DNA of 64,000 bases from Cichorium intybus (GCA_023525715.1 CM042012.1:48772061-48836060), one strand, 5' to 3'. Numbered from the stretch's first letter, positions 1-15,555 are shown. The notes: a model not told the origin generated them from the letters alone. Numbers and translations are program-made.

Positions 1-893
1 ACTTTGCAATTAAGTCGTTATGTTTTCTAAAAAGTTATGAAAATGACCATATGACAGGATGGCAACAGGTTACCAGGTCATATGGTCAAATTTGCAATTT
101 TTCAGAAAACCTAATGACTTAATAGCAAAAATAAAAAACATAGTATCAAAATTGAAAAATCTGAAAAAGTTAGCGACTTTTATGGAATTACCCAATGCAA
201 TTTATATAACTTAATCACTTTGCATACCTCATGCTTGTCAAAAAAAATTGTTGTTATCTTGTATGATTTACCCTAACAGCCCCAACAAAGAACAAAAAAA
301 ATTGTTCTAAAAAATTATAAAAAAGTATTTTGCATGAAAAAAACCTAATTTGAGGCAAATTTGTAAAGAAAAATGCTTTAAACCATATTGGTAACAAAAT
401 TTAAAATTTTGACCAAATTCGTAACAAAATTTAAATATGAACCAAAAGCGTAAATATTAAATATGACATGTTATACCTGCCACCTCGTATATCAAATGAA
501 AATGAGAGAGTTTGTTGTCCTTTTATAACATTTTTGGGCTTGTTGATAATTTGAAGTCATTGGAGATAGTTTGTTTTCACAAAAAATAGTGTTAACATTT
601 TTTTTCTTTTTTTTAGGCTGTTAGGGTAAATTATACAAGGTAACAACAAATTTACTTTTTTTGGACACGTATGAGGCATGTAAAGTGATTAAGTTATATA
701 AATTGCATTGGGTAAATTGCATAAAAGTTTCCAGATTTTTCGATTTTGACACTATGTTTTTATTTTTGCTATTAAGTCATTATGTTTTCTGAAAAAATGC
801 AAATCTGACCATATGACCTGGTAACATGTTGCCATCCTGTCATATGGTCATTTTCGCAACTTTTTGGAAAACATAATGACTTAATTGCAATTT
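1..893. repeat. Large inverted repeat (foldback element)
   Basis: Bases 1-281 are matched in reverse complement by about 616-893, with a unique centre of about 330 bp. The inner ends of the arms read CTAACAGCC and GGCTGTTAG. Each arm contains CCATATGAC blocks, a TTAATTGCAA block and long A/T runs. The left arm is cut by the window edge, so the outer limit and any target-site duplication are not visible. It looks like a foldback or long-TIR DNA transposon without coding capacity. I see no transposase. Confidence 0.65.
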
Positions 894-986
894 TCTAAAA
901 ACATAATGACTTAATTGCAAAAATAAAAAATGCAGTGTCAAAATCGAGAAATTTGTAAAAGTTTGTGACTTTTATGCAATTTACCC
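710..986. mobile_element. Palindromic foldback MITE, about 277 bp
   Basis: The segment starts GGGTAAATTGCATAAAAG and ends CTTTTATGCAATTTACCC, exact inverted repeats. The palindrome continues inward through two CCATATGAC/GTCATATGG blocks and two ACATAATGACTTAATTGCAA-type blocks. Bases 1-193 end GACTTTTATGGAATTACCC and look like the right half of a second copy, so the larger inverted repeat may consist of two such elements plus the DNA between them. Family unknown. Confidence 0.6.
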
Positions 987-1952
987 TGAAAAAAATGATT
1001 CCAAAAAGACATTAAAAACAAACACTCTTTTTATGAAGACCGAAGACATAGAATAAGACTTTTAGTCCACATCTTCTTCCGCATATATGGAAAAAAGACA
1101 AAAGATATTTAACATCTTCCAAAACAAACACAACGTTGGTGATTTTAGGCACTTTTCCAAACAACCAAATTTCTTTCTTTATACCCAGCTTATGCAACAT
1201 TTTTTCTATAACTTCAAACACTTATAACTATTTCATATGAACTCTGATTTAGTTAAATATTTTTGTTATGTACTCTTTATTGTCTTGGCTACACTTTATG
1301 AATCCATAGTTTTTATGCTCGTAAGCCCAAGTTTCATAGCCTCAAACATAGGTTTGCATACTTTTGATTTCACAAACATGCAACATATAAAATATTAAAT
1401 TGGTATAACTTTTTCGATTTAATTTCAAATGACTTGATTATTTTTGTATTACCTTTATTGTGGTCCCAACTACACATTGGAACCTTGAACTCATCATTTT
1501 GATACTTATAAGTTCGATTTCCATAGTCTCAAAGTGTATCACTTGTCATTTTGTGAAACTTTTATATTTCTTTTAAATTTCTTACACTCTTCAAGATTCT
1601 TACTATAAGTATTTCAAACTTTTAGTTAACATCAATAACTACACATTTAACATGGTCAACATTTATTCAATTGGAATTGATCATTAGAGTCCATTTTGAC
1701 ACGTTTCCAACTTCACATAACTACTTTACCAAGTTCAAATGCTTTCAATCTAACTATCTTAACATCCTAAATTTTTGGATTTTACACACACCGATAAAGT
1801 CTAAAGACAAAGCAGCATGCATTATGTACTATCATACCCAAACACGGCATGCGAACCCAATGGTAGTAAGCTCGCCCCACTACCCCAATAAAAGCTAACT
1901 CAAAGGAAGCATAGGGCACGTGTCGTCTATGGGGTCAAAAAAAATACGTTTA
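987..1952. other. AT-rich intergenic stretch, nothing recognised
   Basis: There are only short open frames (69-75 codons) with no recognisable motif, no splice context and no terminal repeats. I see no gene here. Confidence 0.5.
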
Positions 1953-2150
1953 GTATATTAGTGACGGAAAAATCCGTCAGTAGTCCGTCGCTAAAAACCA
2001 TTTGCGACGAATTGACAGAATATTACCATTGCTAAAAAAAGTCATGTCAAATGACTTATTTGTCATTAATTCTTTGCAAAAATCCGTTGCGAATACCTCG
2101 TAAAATTCCCTCACAAATCCCTTCATCGCTAAAAGAAAATATATTCAGGG
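1953..2150. repeat. Possible CACTA-type subterminal repeats
   Basis: The stretch has repeated copies of a GACGGA / TCCGTC / GCGACG / CGCTAAA motif in both orientations (for example GTGACGGAAAAATCCGTCAG, then CCGTCGCTAAA, GCGACGAATT, ATCCGTTGCGAA, ATCGCTAAAAG). Dense short repeats of this kind are typical of CACTA (En/Spm) subterminal regions. No CACTA terminus or 3 bp duplication was located, so this is a fragment at best. Confidence 0.3.
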
Positions 2151-2227
2151 CCCCTTTTTAGTATTTGCAAAGGGCCTTCAAAATCAATGGAACGACCCTA
2201 GTTGTGTATAAGGTGCACAACAGCACA

Positions 2228-2397
<170 letters not shown>

Positions 2398-2399
2398 AG

Positions 2400-3793
2400 T
2401 CCCATTGACTTAGGCATCAGAATGTAGTCTTGGGACCTCCTCCCAAAATGTAACTAGCTTTTCTCTTCGGTTGAAGTTCAAGCACGACAATCCGGATCCA
2501 CAGCAAGGACTCCAACGCAGGTGATAATGAAAGACGATCTCCTACCTCCGAAGAGCGCGATGTATCATCAAAATGAAACTATTTATTAAAAGGGTTAAAA
2601 CAAATAAAAAATGTTAACTTTTTAATGCAATGTATAGTTACGATAAATTTGGTGTAACATTTCATAATGTTACATACAAATTACATCAAATTTAACGTCG
2701 TGTTGAAAATTAAATTTAAAGATCGATGACCGTATAAACTCCCAGACGTTCAAAGCCAACACAATATGCTCATAGGTCAAATCTGAATCGTACATCACTA
2801 GTCTCGCATGTCTTGTAGTACACTACTTAAAGAAAAACAAATATAATTGCGTTGCTAAAAGCTAAATTCATTTCCGACATTTTAAATCAAATTATTGCAA
2901 TCCTCATGATTATCTAGAGACTATATGTACAGTTTTGTTTCTAAAATCCAAAACAGTGAACATTGCATGTGAAACCACATACCCCTATCGTCATGTCGAA
3001 AGACAAAACACACGAGAAGTCGATTCACTGAACAAACAAGAAATTTCTTCAAGCAAGGATTAAACTTTGACTCTAAGCGATTGGTAAAAAATATCAAATT
3101 ATAAGTAAAGTTTTTGAGGTTGATCCTTGTTAGTTTAATTTCACAAAATAATTAATATATGAAATACAATTAAATAAGCTATTAGAATACTAATGTAACC
3201 TTTTTAATTAAATGATTTTAGAAGTCATGGGTATAAGGGTATCTAAATAAGACCTTTTATTCTAATTTCTTTTCTAGTATTCAAGATAAGTTTTTTAAAC
3301 TTTAATGCGTTTAAGATTACTTATTTAAAACAACTTACGTTTTTCTTCTAAAACTGTTATTCGCTTGACGAAGTTTGAGAAAAAGTATTTTGATTAACAT
3401 GTAAGGTAAAGAAAACAAAATAAACTAACAAATTAAAATAAAACAACTTATCCACAACAAGCTAATACGCACTTATATAAGCAATTTGAAACACCCCTTA
3501 ACCAATTTAAAACAAAATACAACTCAAATACGACCCATTTTTAAGTAAACGGGTCGAAATTACACCGATAGAAAACCAGAAAACGCAAGATAGACCGATG
3601 AACTCAACAATATTCACAATTTACATAACATGGCCATCAAGTGAAGCAATTAAAACTTAAATTTTTTTTTAAAAAAGGGGAAAACATATTTTCATTTGAA
3701 ATCATCTTGCCCTTTGATTCTTCTAGAAGTGACTTGAGATTTGAGAATGCCTCAAGAATATTTACTCCAATCGAGTTCATGGCCATGGCCATT
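2400..3793. other. Intergenic stretch, nothing recognised
   Basis: Apart from AT-rich sequence I see no coding signature, terminal repeats or RNA gene. A few AACTTA/TTAAAC-rich segments are not organised. Confidence 0.5.
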
Positions 3794-3833
3794 CGTTCAT
3801 CATCATTCATCATTCATCATTCATCATTCATTA
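3794..3833. repeat. Short (ATCATTC)n minisatellite
   Basis: About five tandem copies of the 7 bp unit ATCATTC follow a GCCATGGCCATTC segment. Confidence 0.85.
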
Positions 3834-4295
3834 TACCTAGTGAAAAAAAAAAAACCAATATTTTTAGTTACTTTTAATACTTATAAAGTTATAATTCACT
3901 AGCAATATTGTTAATGTGCTTTATTTGTTACATGAAATTCTCTCTTATTGGAAACACTCATTTTACAAGCGTGACAAAATCAAAAGGGTTAATGAGATAT
4001 GGCGAGAGGGTAAAATTGTCATTTCAAATAAAATGGATAAAACTAAAATATCTTTAGGTGGGTCAAGGTTTCATGATATGGATCATTTGGTATAGTGAAA
4101 TCATGGGTGGCACTCTTAATCGCAACAAGCCCCATTGTTTTGGATAGAAATTAGGATAGCGACATTTGAAAAATCTTTTCCTAAAATGTATTTACATTTT
4201 TACCCTTTTGTTAGATTTGGAAACTGATTTAGATGCTGTTTTTTTTTTGTTGATTAATAGGTAGATCACTTAATCTAGTAAGTTTTACAAATGGG

Positions 4296-4494
4296 CTTCG
4301 CGAAATAAAATACCTTTATTTCGTATAATTTCTTTAATACCGGTCCCCACTAAAATAATTACAAAATTTTTATTTCTTTCCGCGAAAATGTCATCATTTT
4401 TCGCTAAAAAGGTAGCGAGTTTCTTTTTTGTGTTTTTTTAATGGGGACCACCAATAAAGCAATTTTGCCCCAAAAAAAAGGTATTTTGCGAATT
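4296..4494. mobile_element. Probable MITE with about 50 bp inverted ends
   Basis: The left end TTCGCGAAATAAAATACC, running to CCGGTCCCCA, is matched by the reverse complement of the right end, where TGGGGACC leads to GGTATTTTGCGAA. Identity is partial and there is a GCGAAAAATG core. The element lies just beyond the last visible exon of the RING-CH gene, so it may affect that gene's 3' end. No clear target duplication was found. Confidence 0.4.
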
Positions 4495-4579
4495 CCATTC
4501 TTTTTAACTTTATATGCAGAAAAAATGACTTAATAAAGAAAGCCAGAAAAATGAGGCTTTTTCCATTAAAAATTTAAAA

Positions 4580-6228
4580 TTAAAAAAAAAAGTATGTAAA
4601 TTTACCGACCTGTCTTCTTCTTTGTCTTAAAATCATCAACCATGAACGACTAACAACATAACATGGAAGAAGAAACCCGGCCAACTGAAGTACAGAAACC
4701 TGAAACTACATTCATAAAAAGTCAACCAAAAAAGTCAAATATTGCAGACAATATACATCAAATTTTACGGCTATTTAATAAATTTAAAAACTTACATTAA
4801 ATATTTTAGATGACTCCGGTACCATTCCTAGGTCTCTTGTGATTAACAAAGCTTGGCGTACCAGCAATATTAACATCAACTGCAAATTAAAAAAATGTTT
4901 GATAAATGAAATTTTATACAAATTTTTTTATTTTGAAATTTGTTTTTTTTTAATTTCTTACAATGAGAGCCATAAATCGGAGGTAAGCAATGCTGGTATT
5001 ACTTGATACACCATACTCTTCATAATCTTGTTCAAGAAACTGGTGTTCAGAAGTAAAAGCTAGAAAGTGAGTATCCCGGAGGTCAATTTGTGGGCCCCAT
5101 GCATGCCTAAAAAGAAAAAGTTTTTTTAAATAAATAAATAGAATTTATATCGGAAAAAAAAGAGTGTATTATTAAATTAGTGATATTATTATTACCTGAT
5201 ATCGATAGTCATAACATCAGGATTGGTTCTTGCAGGTGGAAGTGCATAATCCGGTGAATAAACCTATTAATTTTAGTAATAAATATTATATTACAATTTT
5301 TAAAAAAAATAAAAGAATATTACATTTGGGTGTGGAAAAAAGTTAAAAGGCTCAAAGTCAAACCTGATTGCATATTTCACAGGTTATATCCCCTTTCTTA
5401 TTGCACCATTTCTGAATACATTTCCTATGAGCGAACTGCATAAAGAAAATGAAATTTGGTTTGATTATAGTGGTTAAAGTGGATGCATTTTTGGATTGAA
5501 GTTGAGTTTGGGTTTAATTATGAATGCGATACAGTTTTAGATAAGAAGGAAAAGGAAATAACATATCGTATCCGTAATCAGATAGATATGGAAACAAGAG
5601 GGGCCTATCAAGTAGGTATAATAGAGAAGGAGCTATCTATCAGTCGTGCTTTTATAACAGTACAAGTACAGAACCATCGTATACAACCAAGCATCATAAA
5701 AGCTTCGTATTGATTTAACTAGATAAAATATCAGAGTAAAACATGGACCCACTTGTGGAAGCCATGAATATACTATGAACTTTAGCAATAGAAAAGATCA
5801 TAGTTCAAAACTTCAAATCCCTAATTTTTCACTACAGAAATGACATAAATTTAGCATGAGAAAACTGTATTGCTTTTGAATAGGAAATCAGAGGTGTGAA
5901 TTTTGGGAAAAGTTCGATTAATTACCGATAGGAGTTAGAAATGGACGGAAATGATGGAACGAAGTGAGGGAAAAAGGGGGGAGAAGAAGAAACAGACCTT
6001 GAGGGTGCCATTACAGGCACAAGGAGATTCCAATTCGTGTTCTCCGTCTTCTTCCTGACATATTCTACACTCTCTGATCACCATTTTTGAACAACCTTCT
6101 ACTATGTTGCTCTTTAAATCGCTTTCATCGCCATCATTTATGTTGCCGTTCGAAAACAATTGCATTAGAGTTTTAACTTCGTCTTTTGTGGTGCTGTTTG
6201 AGGAGTCCAAGCGAGATGATGCTGTCAT
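4580..6228 (-). CDS. RING-CH (MARCH-type) membrane E3 ubiquitin ligase
   Basis: This gene probably encodes an integral-membrane E3 ligase of the RING-CH type, which passes ubiquitin from an E2 enzyme to membrane targets. Modelled minus-strand exons are 6228-5998, 5435-5364, 5263-5196, 5106-4962, 4879-4796 and 4699-4580. All introns are GT-AG and phases join exactly. Exons 1 and 2 together give the C4HC3 RING-CH finger: CRICQEED, then CACNGTLK, then FAHRKCIQKW and CEICNQ. Exons 4-5 and 6 encode two hydrophobic segments (FMALILMLILLVRQ and VSVLQLAGFLLPCY), the usual plant arrangement of an N-terminal finger followed by two membrane spans. About 230 residues are secure. After RQRRRQ the frame runs nine codons to a TAA, but family members often continue here, so a further exon at CAG|GTCGGT cannot be excluded. 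The ATG was chosen because upstream in-frame sequence is CT-microsatellite 5' UTR. Confidence 0.85.
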
Positions 6229-6343
6229 TCGTTCCACACAGACCGTTAATTGTTCATAAAACAAGCACTCACTCACACACTTCGTGTGAAGCAGAAGTAC
6301 AGAGAGAAGAAGGGGGGAAGTGCGAAAATTAGGAGAAAACAGA

Positions 6344-6345
<2 letters not shown>

Positions 6346-6374
<29 letters not shown>
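6346..6374. repeat. (GA)n microsatellite in 5' UTR of the RING-CH gene
   Basis: A pure GA run lies about 120 bp upstream of the RING-CH start codon. It reads as CT in the sense of the gene, a common core-promoter or 5' UTR feature in plants. Open frames over it are artefacts. Confidence 0.8.
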
Positions 6375-6378
<4 letters not shown>

Positions 6379-6804
6379 GAAGAAAAAGAAGTGGGCCGAG
6401 AAAGACTGGAGTGTTTTAAAAAGGTGGAGGTGTGCACTCGGAAAGTTACCAAAATGGACTTCTCCTCCATTCGAATTGACCATATTGACCTCGCTTTTTA
6501 CCTTGATTCATTTTTCTACAATGGTATCAACATAATCGTACCGGGTTGAAATTTAAAATGGTTAAGATATTTTAACCTTAATTCAACCTATTTATTTTAT
6601 CATATTGTGTTAATTCGTTTATCTTTGTGTCAAGTTGATGTATTTAGGATTTTGACTTTGTAAACGTGTTGTGTCACGCTAGATTGAAACACCAGATTGG
6701 TTGGAAAATCGGGAGTTTAGGAGGTAGGCAGGGCCGGTCCTGAGGGAGGTCAACCCGGGCGGCCACCCAGAGCCCATGCCTCTAGGGGGCCCAAAATTTT
6801 TATG

Positions 6805-8931
<2,127 letters not shown>

Positions 8932-9035
8932 GTCCAAGAAAAACCAAAATTTTTATTGTATTTGTGACTTTGAGGGGCCCATTGTTTCTTCTCGCACCGG
9001 GCCCAAAATATGTTTGGAACAGCCCTGGAGGTAGG

Positions 9036-9570
9036 AAAAAAAGCATGAAAAACTGGAAGGAGTAGTAATTTGAGAGGTGGAGGAGCAAAATTCACAATAC
9101 GTTTATAAAAGCGGAGTCGTAGTGAGGAGGAAGTGACCTAATGCAGTTGTGGTGTATAAGATAATAATAAAAATATGCACATTGAAAATAAGTCACATGT
9201 CAACGGCTAATTAGTGACTTCCATTTTCCATATACAAAACAAATCAACCTAATATTTTCTTTTACATTGGGTTTTGGTTTTGGGCATATTCAATTTACCT
9301 AACGAATTACAAAAAATTGCATATAAATAAACGGGTCATTTTTTAGTTAAATTTTGGACCCTAACCCAATCCATTTAATTTTTGTGTCGTGTCGTGTCAA
9401 CCCATTTAATTAAACGAGTTGAAATCTCTTATCCAAACCCGTTTATTTTCGTGTCGTATTTCATGTCATGTTTTAGAGTGATAATAGACCAACTTACCAT
9501 CGTTAACATGCTTAAGAGAGTCCATTTTGTCGTCAATATTGTGAACCGATAACTCGATAATGCATACTAA
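9036..9570. other. Intergenic stretch, nothing recognised
   Basis: There are several GTCGTGTC/ACCCATTTAATT-like short repeats around 9370-9480 but no element ends or coding signature. Confidence 0.45.
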
Positions 9571-9859
9571 GACCATCCGGTGTGGGCTCTCACTTCTTCT
9601 CATTTTCCCTGTCACATCAACATCCGTCTGCACCCCTCATTCCTCCTCTCGCCCCTGGAAATAGTCACCCCTCACTTCCCCTCACATTTGGTACAATGAT
9701 GCATATTGTACAAGCAATAAGCTTCCTCGAGCCTTTCCTCGCACGACCCGTCTCCAGCTTGCACATGGTCCAAATTGAGAGCAGCTCGTAGGGGCGGGCG
9801 GTGTTCACCGCAAGCTCGCACGACGTCGCAACAAGCCTCCCACCCCACACCGGGTGGCC
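9571..9859. mobile_element. Tourist-like (PIF/Harbinger) MITE, 289 bp
   Basis: The ends are inverted repeats: GACCATCCGGTGTGGGC at the left, and GGCCACCCGGTGTGGGG read inward from the right. A 3 bp duplication TAA flanks it at 9568-9570 and 9860-9862. The interior is C-rich and unlike its AT-rich surroundings. A 3 bp TAA/TTA duplication is the Harbinger hallmark. Confidence 0.75.
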
Positions 9860-9899
9860 TAAGTCAAAGTATTTCTCTTTTCCTTTTACGTATTTCCTT

Positions 9900-10100
9900 C
9901 TAGAAAACTTTGTGAACTCTCCGGCATATAAAAATCCGATTCAGAAGATTATGGATGACTAGTTGTAAAGAAGAAAACTTGAACTTAGATGGTGAAAAGT
10001 TACAGATTTTGAAGAAAGTTTTCAACACAAAGTAAAGGTTACTGTAATGTCGTCCTAGGTCGATTGCATTGATATCTACCCAAATTCTCAATCCCACCAT
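9900..10100 (-). other. Doubtful small ORF with upstream TATA-like box
   Basis: A 66-codon minus-strand frame begins ATGGTGGGATTGAGAATTTG. About 45 bp upstream is ATATATAAACCC, which could serve as a TATA box. The product has no motif I recognise. It may be a first exon cut off by the MITE at 9571-9859, or chance. Confidence 0.15.
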
Positions 10101-10842
10101 TGTTGATTTGAAGAAGATAATGAAGCAATTAGGGTTTATATATCGTCAATTAATTCAATCTAGGGTGTGTTACACGTAAACAAGAGCAATGATAGGGATG
10201 TGGGAAGAAACCTTTGGTTAAACCATTAAGATGCCATGAATAGAAAGACAAAAATACTCGTAGCATGCCAGGCACGTGAGGGTCCTTAACAAATAGAATT
10301 GACGACTAAAAGATGTAGAAATGAAACGTGTCAAAAGAACAAACATGGAGGATGGTCCGAATACAAAGTAAAAGTTAAAAAATTAAAGATTAAACGTATA
10401 ACTTAGTCCAAACCGGATGACAATTTCAACAATTTTCACTAAATTATATGTAAAAACATGTTTACAGCTGATAGACTTTTCTTATAGTATAATATCTTTG
10501 GGTAAACACAACGTTTAGTCGTTTACTATCTAGAAAAGAATGACAAGATCCCATTTGATTCCTTTTTTCTATAGTTTATATTTTTATTTCGCAGATCGCG
10601 TACATAAAACCAAGATAAGATAAGATCCAAATAACTTAAAATATAAAAAATGAAAGAAAGTGACATTAAACAAAAGGCTATTGCATGTTTTGCACATATT
10701 GGACTTTATCGTTTCCGAGTCACACGTGTATATTTTCTGCATCACAAATGTATAATGCTCTCTTACATACAAATGCTAATATAAATTATTTATCCATTGT
10801 GATATTTGAATATGAAATAAAGAATTTTCAATTATTGTAAAT
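10101..10842. other. Intergenic stretch, nothing recognised
   Basis: AT-rich sequence with no supported gene or repeat. Confidence 0.45.
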
Positions 10843-10850
10843 CTAGTAAG

Positions 10851-10996
10851 AGGGGCGGACTTAGGGGGTGCCCGGGTGTGTCCGTGCTCCCCCTGAAATT
10901 TTAGCCTGTAGAGTAAAAAAAAAATTTATATATAGGTGTCCTTCGTCTAAAAAAAGGTGCTCCTCAGTGCCCCGTGTCTATTTTTTCTGGGTACTG
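10851..10996. mobile_element. Small hAT-like MITE, 146 bp
   Basis: A perfect 8 bp direct repeat CTAGTAAG flanks the segment (10843-10850 and 10997-11004). The left end AGGGGCGGACTTAG resembles the hAT terminus CAGGGGCGGA, but the right end, which reads CAGTACCCAG in reverse, matches only loosely. The interior is richer in G and C than its surroundings. Confidence 0.5.
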
Positions 10997-11004
10997 CTAG
11001 TAAG

Positions 11005-11831
11005 TAATGTGATAATTTCTTATTAGTTATTACGGTCGAAAATTCTTTCAAAATTCCAAAATACCTTAAGATGAAGCGAGATGTGAACATACTCTATATA
11101 TTGCTTGCAAATCATTGTGTGCTTGGTGACTTACAACACTAAAATCCAAATTCAAGTAATTTTGTTTTATCATTTATTATTTTTTTAAGAATAACAAATT
11201 ATCTCGTTATGTAAGATTCGAACATTAAAGTATCTTTTCATGTTATTGAGTTATCTTTAAGTAATTCTTAAGCATTTGAACAAATTTAGTTTCGTAAATC
11301 GCGTGTTTTATGATTGTCTAGATATCTATATTCTAAAAATGATAAATCTTACGACCGTTAAACTCAAAAATTCGTTAATATCATCGCGATTAATATGTAA
11401 GCTATGATTTTATAACTCAATTACTCAAAATTCCTTTTGGTTCTGTAGTGAATAATTGGGTGGGTATTTTGGTCCATTAAGAACTATAGGTGGGTGCTAC
11501 AGGATAACAGCTTTTATTTTTCAATCTTAAGTTTCAAGCAATGGGGGGTACACCATATGACTATCATATGGAATGATTGAGCATATAGATAATGGATTGT
11601 TTTATCATAATCATAATAAAATAGAAAACCCCAATAAAATAAAGCTACTAGGTTTGTACTTGTCAACTCTTTAGGGAAATATAAATAACCATGCCTAACA
11701 TATAAAATTTGTATTGTTTGCACCTTCAATAATCTAGTTGTTAATATTTAAATATAATATTCAAACTCAGGTTTAGAGTTAAGACATTAATTAACATTAA
11801 TGGCATAGCATTATTGATTCTTACTAAACGA

Positions 11832-11836
<5 letters not shown>
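11005..11836. other. Intergenic stretch, nothing recognised
   Basis: No supported coding region, RNA gene or element end. Confidence 0.45.

Positions 11837-11874
<38 letters not shown>
11837..11874. repeat. Poly(A) run of about 38 bp
   Basis: This could be the tail of a plus-strand retroposon, but the preceding sequence was not recognised and no duplication flanks it. Confidence 0.8.
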
Positions 11875-11876
<2 letters not shown>

Positions 11877-11921
11877 GGTTGACTTAACCATAGATACCAT
11901 GGTCATCAATTACTTTTGAAC

Positions 11922-12560
<639 letters not shown>

Positions 12561-12562
12561 TC

Positions 12563-12798
<236 letters not shown>

Positions 12799-12809
12799 AT
12801 ATATATATA

Positions 12810-13301
12810 TCTTATCCTAATAAATAAGTAACTTAAAGCCACATGTCATCTTCTCATTGAATTTGCCACATGTCATTTTCTCATAATTTTAGATTTCTTA
12901 AAAAAAACTAATATGTTTGTAACGTTTCTAAGTCCTTAATGATCGATTTAATTATCATTCAATTTCAATATTAATTGTTATCATTCAATTTCAAAATTAA
13001 TTGTTTTTTAATATCATATTATTTTTTAATGTGTAGAATGATTTGGGAGACAATAGAGAGACAATTGACATCATAATATTTTGAAAAACGATTCCACTCA
13101 TAATAGTGAATTTGATTTTAGTACCGGTGACATTCTCATAATCAATTGTATTTATCAAAATACAAAGTCGTAATAGTAAAAATCAAAAGCAAGATGTCAT
13201 GATACACAAACAAATTTTTTACGTAAAATTATTAATGTTTAGGTATTCTTAATTAATAATTTTTTGTAGCATCCCGTGTAATACACGGGTTTTAAAACTA
13301 G
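12810..13301 (+). mobile_element. Non-autonomous Helitron, 492 bp
   Basis: The 5' end TCTTATCCTAATAAATAAG is preceded by A. The 3' end has a 7 bp stem hairpin CCCGTGTAATACACGGG at 13273-13289, followed 8 bp later by terminal CTAG and then T. TC start, subterminal hairpin, CTRR end and insertion between A and T are the Helitron rules. It sits between AT arrays, consistent with an AT target. There is no Rep/helicase coding. Confidence 0.85.
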
Positions 13302-13480
<179 letters not shown>

Positions 13481-13620
13481 CAAATAGTTCGATTCGGTGA
13501 ATATCCCGTTTCAGTGAATAACAATGAGACAGATGGAAAATATCGGGACGGAGGATGGTGGAGAATAGTTCTATTTCAATGAGTAGTTTTTATTCTGGGG
13601 TGCGGGAGAATAGTTAGGGT

Positions 13621-14456
13621 TACGCTACATGCACACATTGTAATTAGACTTCTTTTTTTTCTTTTCAAAGATTTGTTTATTTTTATTTTGCGTTTTCGTA
13701 GGACGACTTCTTTATTCTCAAAGATTTGCTATTTTGACAGACAGCAAATAGTTTTCTTCTGATGATTAGTTCGCTTTGGGACATTTTATTACAAAAAACA
13801 CATAATACACATAATTTGGTGGTATAATATATTGGCAAGCATCAATTAATATATTGTTGTTTTTGGTTAAAATGTTTTTAAATATTTTTATTAGAAAAAT
13901 TCAAGGAAAAATCAATAAAATACCACACGAGTTGATAGTGATTTTTTTTCATATTTGTATTCTGTTTTGAAATATATGCAAAATCAATTATATGTAAGAC
14001 CTTTTAGGCTAATGCATGAGCAAACACCACGTTTATATATATAAATATTTTGGATATTTTTCGTATTTAGTCTTTCATAGGTATGCGATAACGGGATATT
14101 GATAGTTTAATAATAAAGACAAATTTTGGGATACGGTAAGACAATCATATATGAATATTTATGGTTTATTTTTTCTTCTTATTTGGAAAGCAACGACGCT
14201 CGCAGTACAACACTATTGGACACAAAACTCTTTCAAACAACTAACTCAAACTCTTATAATTTTTCCAACTATTTTTAATGGTCGAATTCAAAAAGCCACA
14301 ATTTCTCTTCAATCTATAATTCCTTCCAAGCGTCTCCAAGAACACATAATTAGCTATCACTGCAACAAAAATGAAGGCAATGAGTAGCTTTATGCTACAG
14401 TACAAATTTTTTTCAAAATATTACATTTAAAATTGCCTTGGTCTTTGATGACATTG
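13621..14456. other. Intergenic stretch, nothing recognised
   Basis: A 78-codon plus-strand frame at 14151-14387 has no recognisable feature. It may be part of the neighbouring element. Confidence 0.4.
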
Positions 14457-14563
14457 CTATAATTGGGTATGTTTTACAAAGTACAATGCCTTAACGAAAA
14501 AAATAAAAGTATAACGTTATAATTGGGTAGATTTCACAAAGTACAATGCCTTAAACAAAAAAA
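14457..14563. repeat. Two-copy tandem repeat, about 62 bp unit
   Basis: The block TATAATTGGGTA, a variable step and then CACAAAGTACAATGCCTTAA (first copy ACAAAGTACAATGCC) occurs at about 14459 and 14519. Confidence 0.75.
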
Positions 14564-15555
14564 GCAAATTATACAATGATTTAAATGAAAAAGAACACAA
14601 GGTAGCATGCTATAAAAAAATTAATGAGAGTAGATTGCAAGTTCTTACATTTAGCCATTAAAAGACCCAAATTGATATTTCTTTGTATGTTTACTCACTA
14701 CTATATAACTAACTGATCATTATTCTTCTCCCCTGCCCTATCCAGTTCACCGATTCACCAAATCACCAGGTCAGGTACGACTGGAAGTTTGGTTTGGCCA
14801 TTTTTCTCCATATCTATAGTTTAAGCATAAAATATTTCTTAAACATCGAATACAAAACAATCATATATATCTCACATTTCACTGATGAATCTATATGGGT
14901 GGGGTGGGGTGGGGCAGGGGGAGTGGATATGACCTTACTTTAAGATCTTGAGAAAATGGATACAAACAAAATCAAACCATCATCCTGCTTCTAATCAAGG
15001 AATCAAAAGGTAACATATTAATATATTTTGAATACACTCACATAGTCAGAAGTTGAAGTCCATATAGAGCTATCTCAAGTTCACATGAATAGACTTGCAT
15101 CAAAGGACTGAAAGCTGCGAGACATAATTTATACCAAGTATATATAAAATAAGAAAAAAGGTAATATAGTCATTCTATCTAGAATAGGGACCAAAATGTT
15201 ATAAAATCCTCAAATAAGGACGGGATACTCACTTAGATAATGTGTCCATAACACTTCCCATAACATCATAGTTTTCCGTATTCAAACTCCATGTGACCGA
15301 CTTTAATAAGCATCATACTCTGCAGAACCTTAAGGGTAACAGAGTAAATTAACTTGACTTTTGAATTATACTAAAATCCAACGGACATAAAAGAATTAAG
15401 TCAAGCATTTTGTTTTGAATTGTCCAAGAGAAGTGAATAACAAAATTCAAGAAATGATATTTGCCACATTAAGTCGTAACTTTTTTTAAGAATTTCCAAT
15501 TTTTACTTTCCATCATTTTCATAGATAACTTATCCAGATAAGAATAAAAACTTAC
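14564..15555. other. Intergenic stretch with one G-rich tract
   Basis: No gene is supported. Bases 14898-14923 contain GGTGGGGTGGGGTGGGGC, four G runs that could fold as a quadruplex. Confidence 0.45.

Noticed and set aside
5483..5713. A 76-codon plus-strand frame opposite the RING-CH gene
   Set aside because: It lies wholly in intron 1 of the minus-strand gene, with no promoter, splice or family signature.
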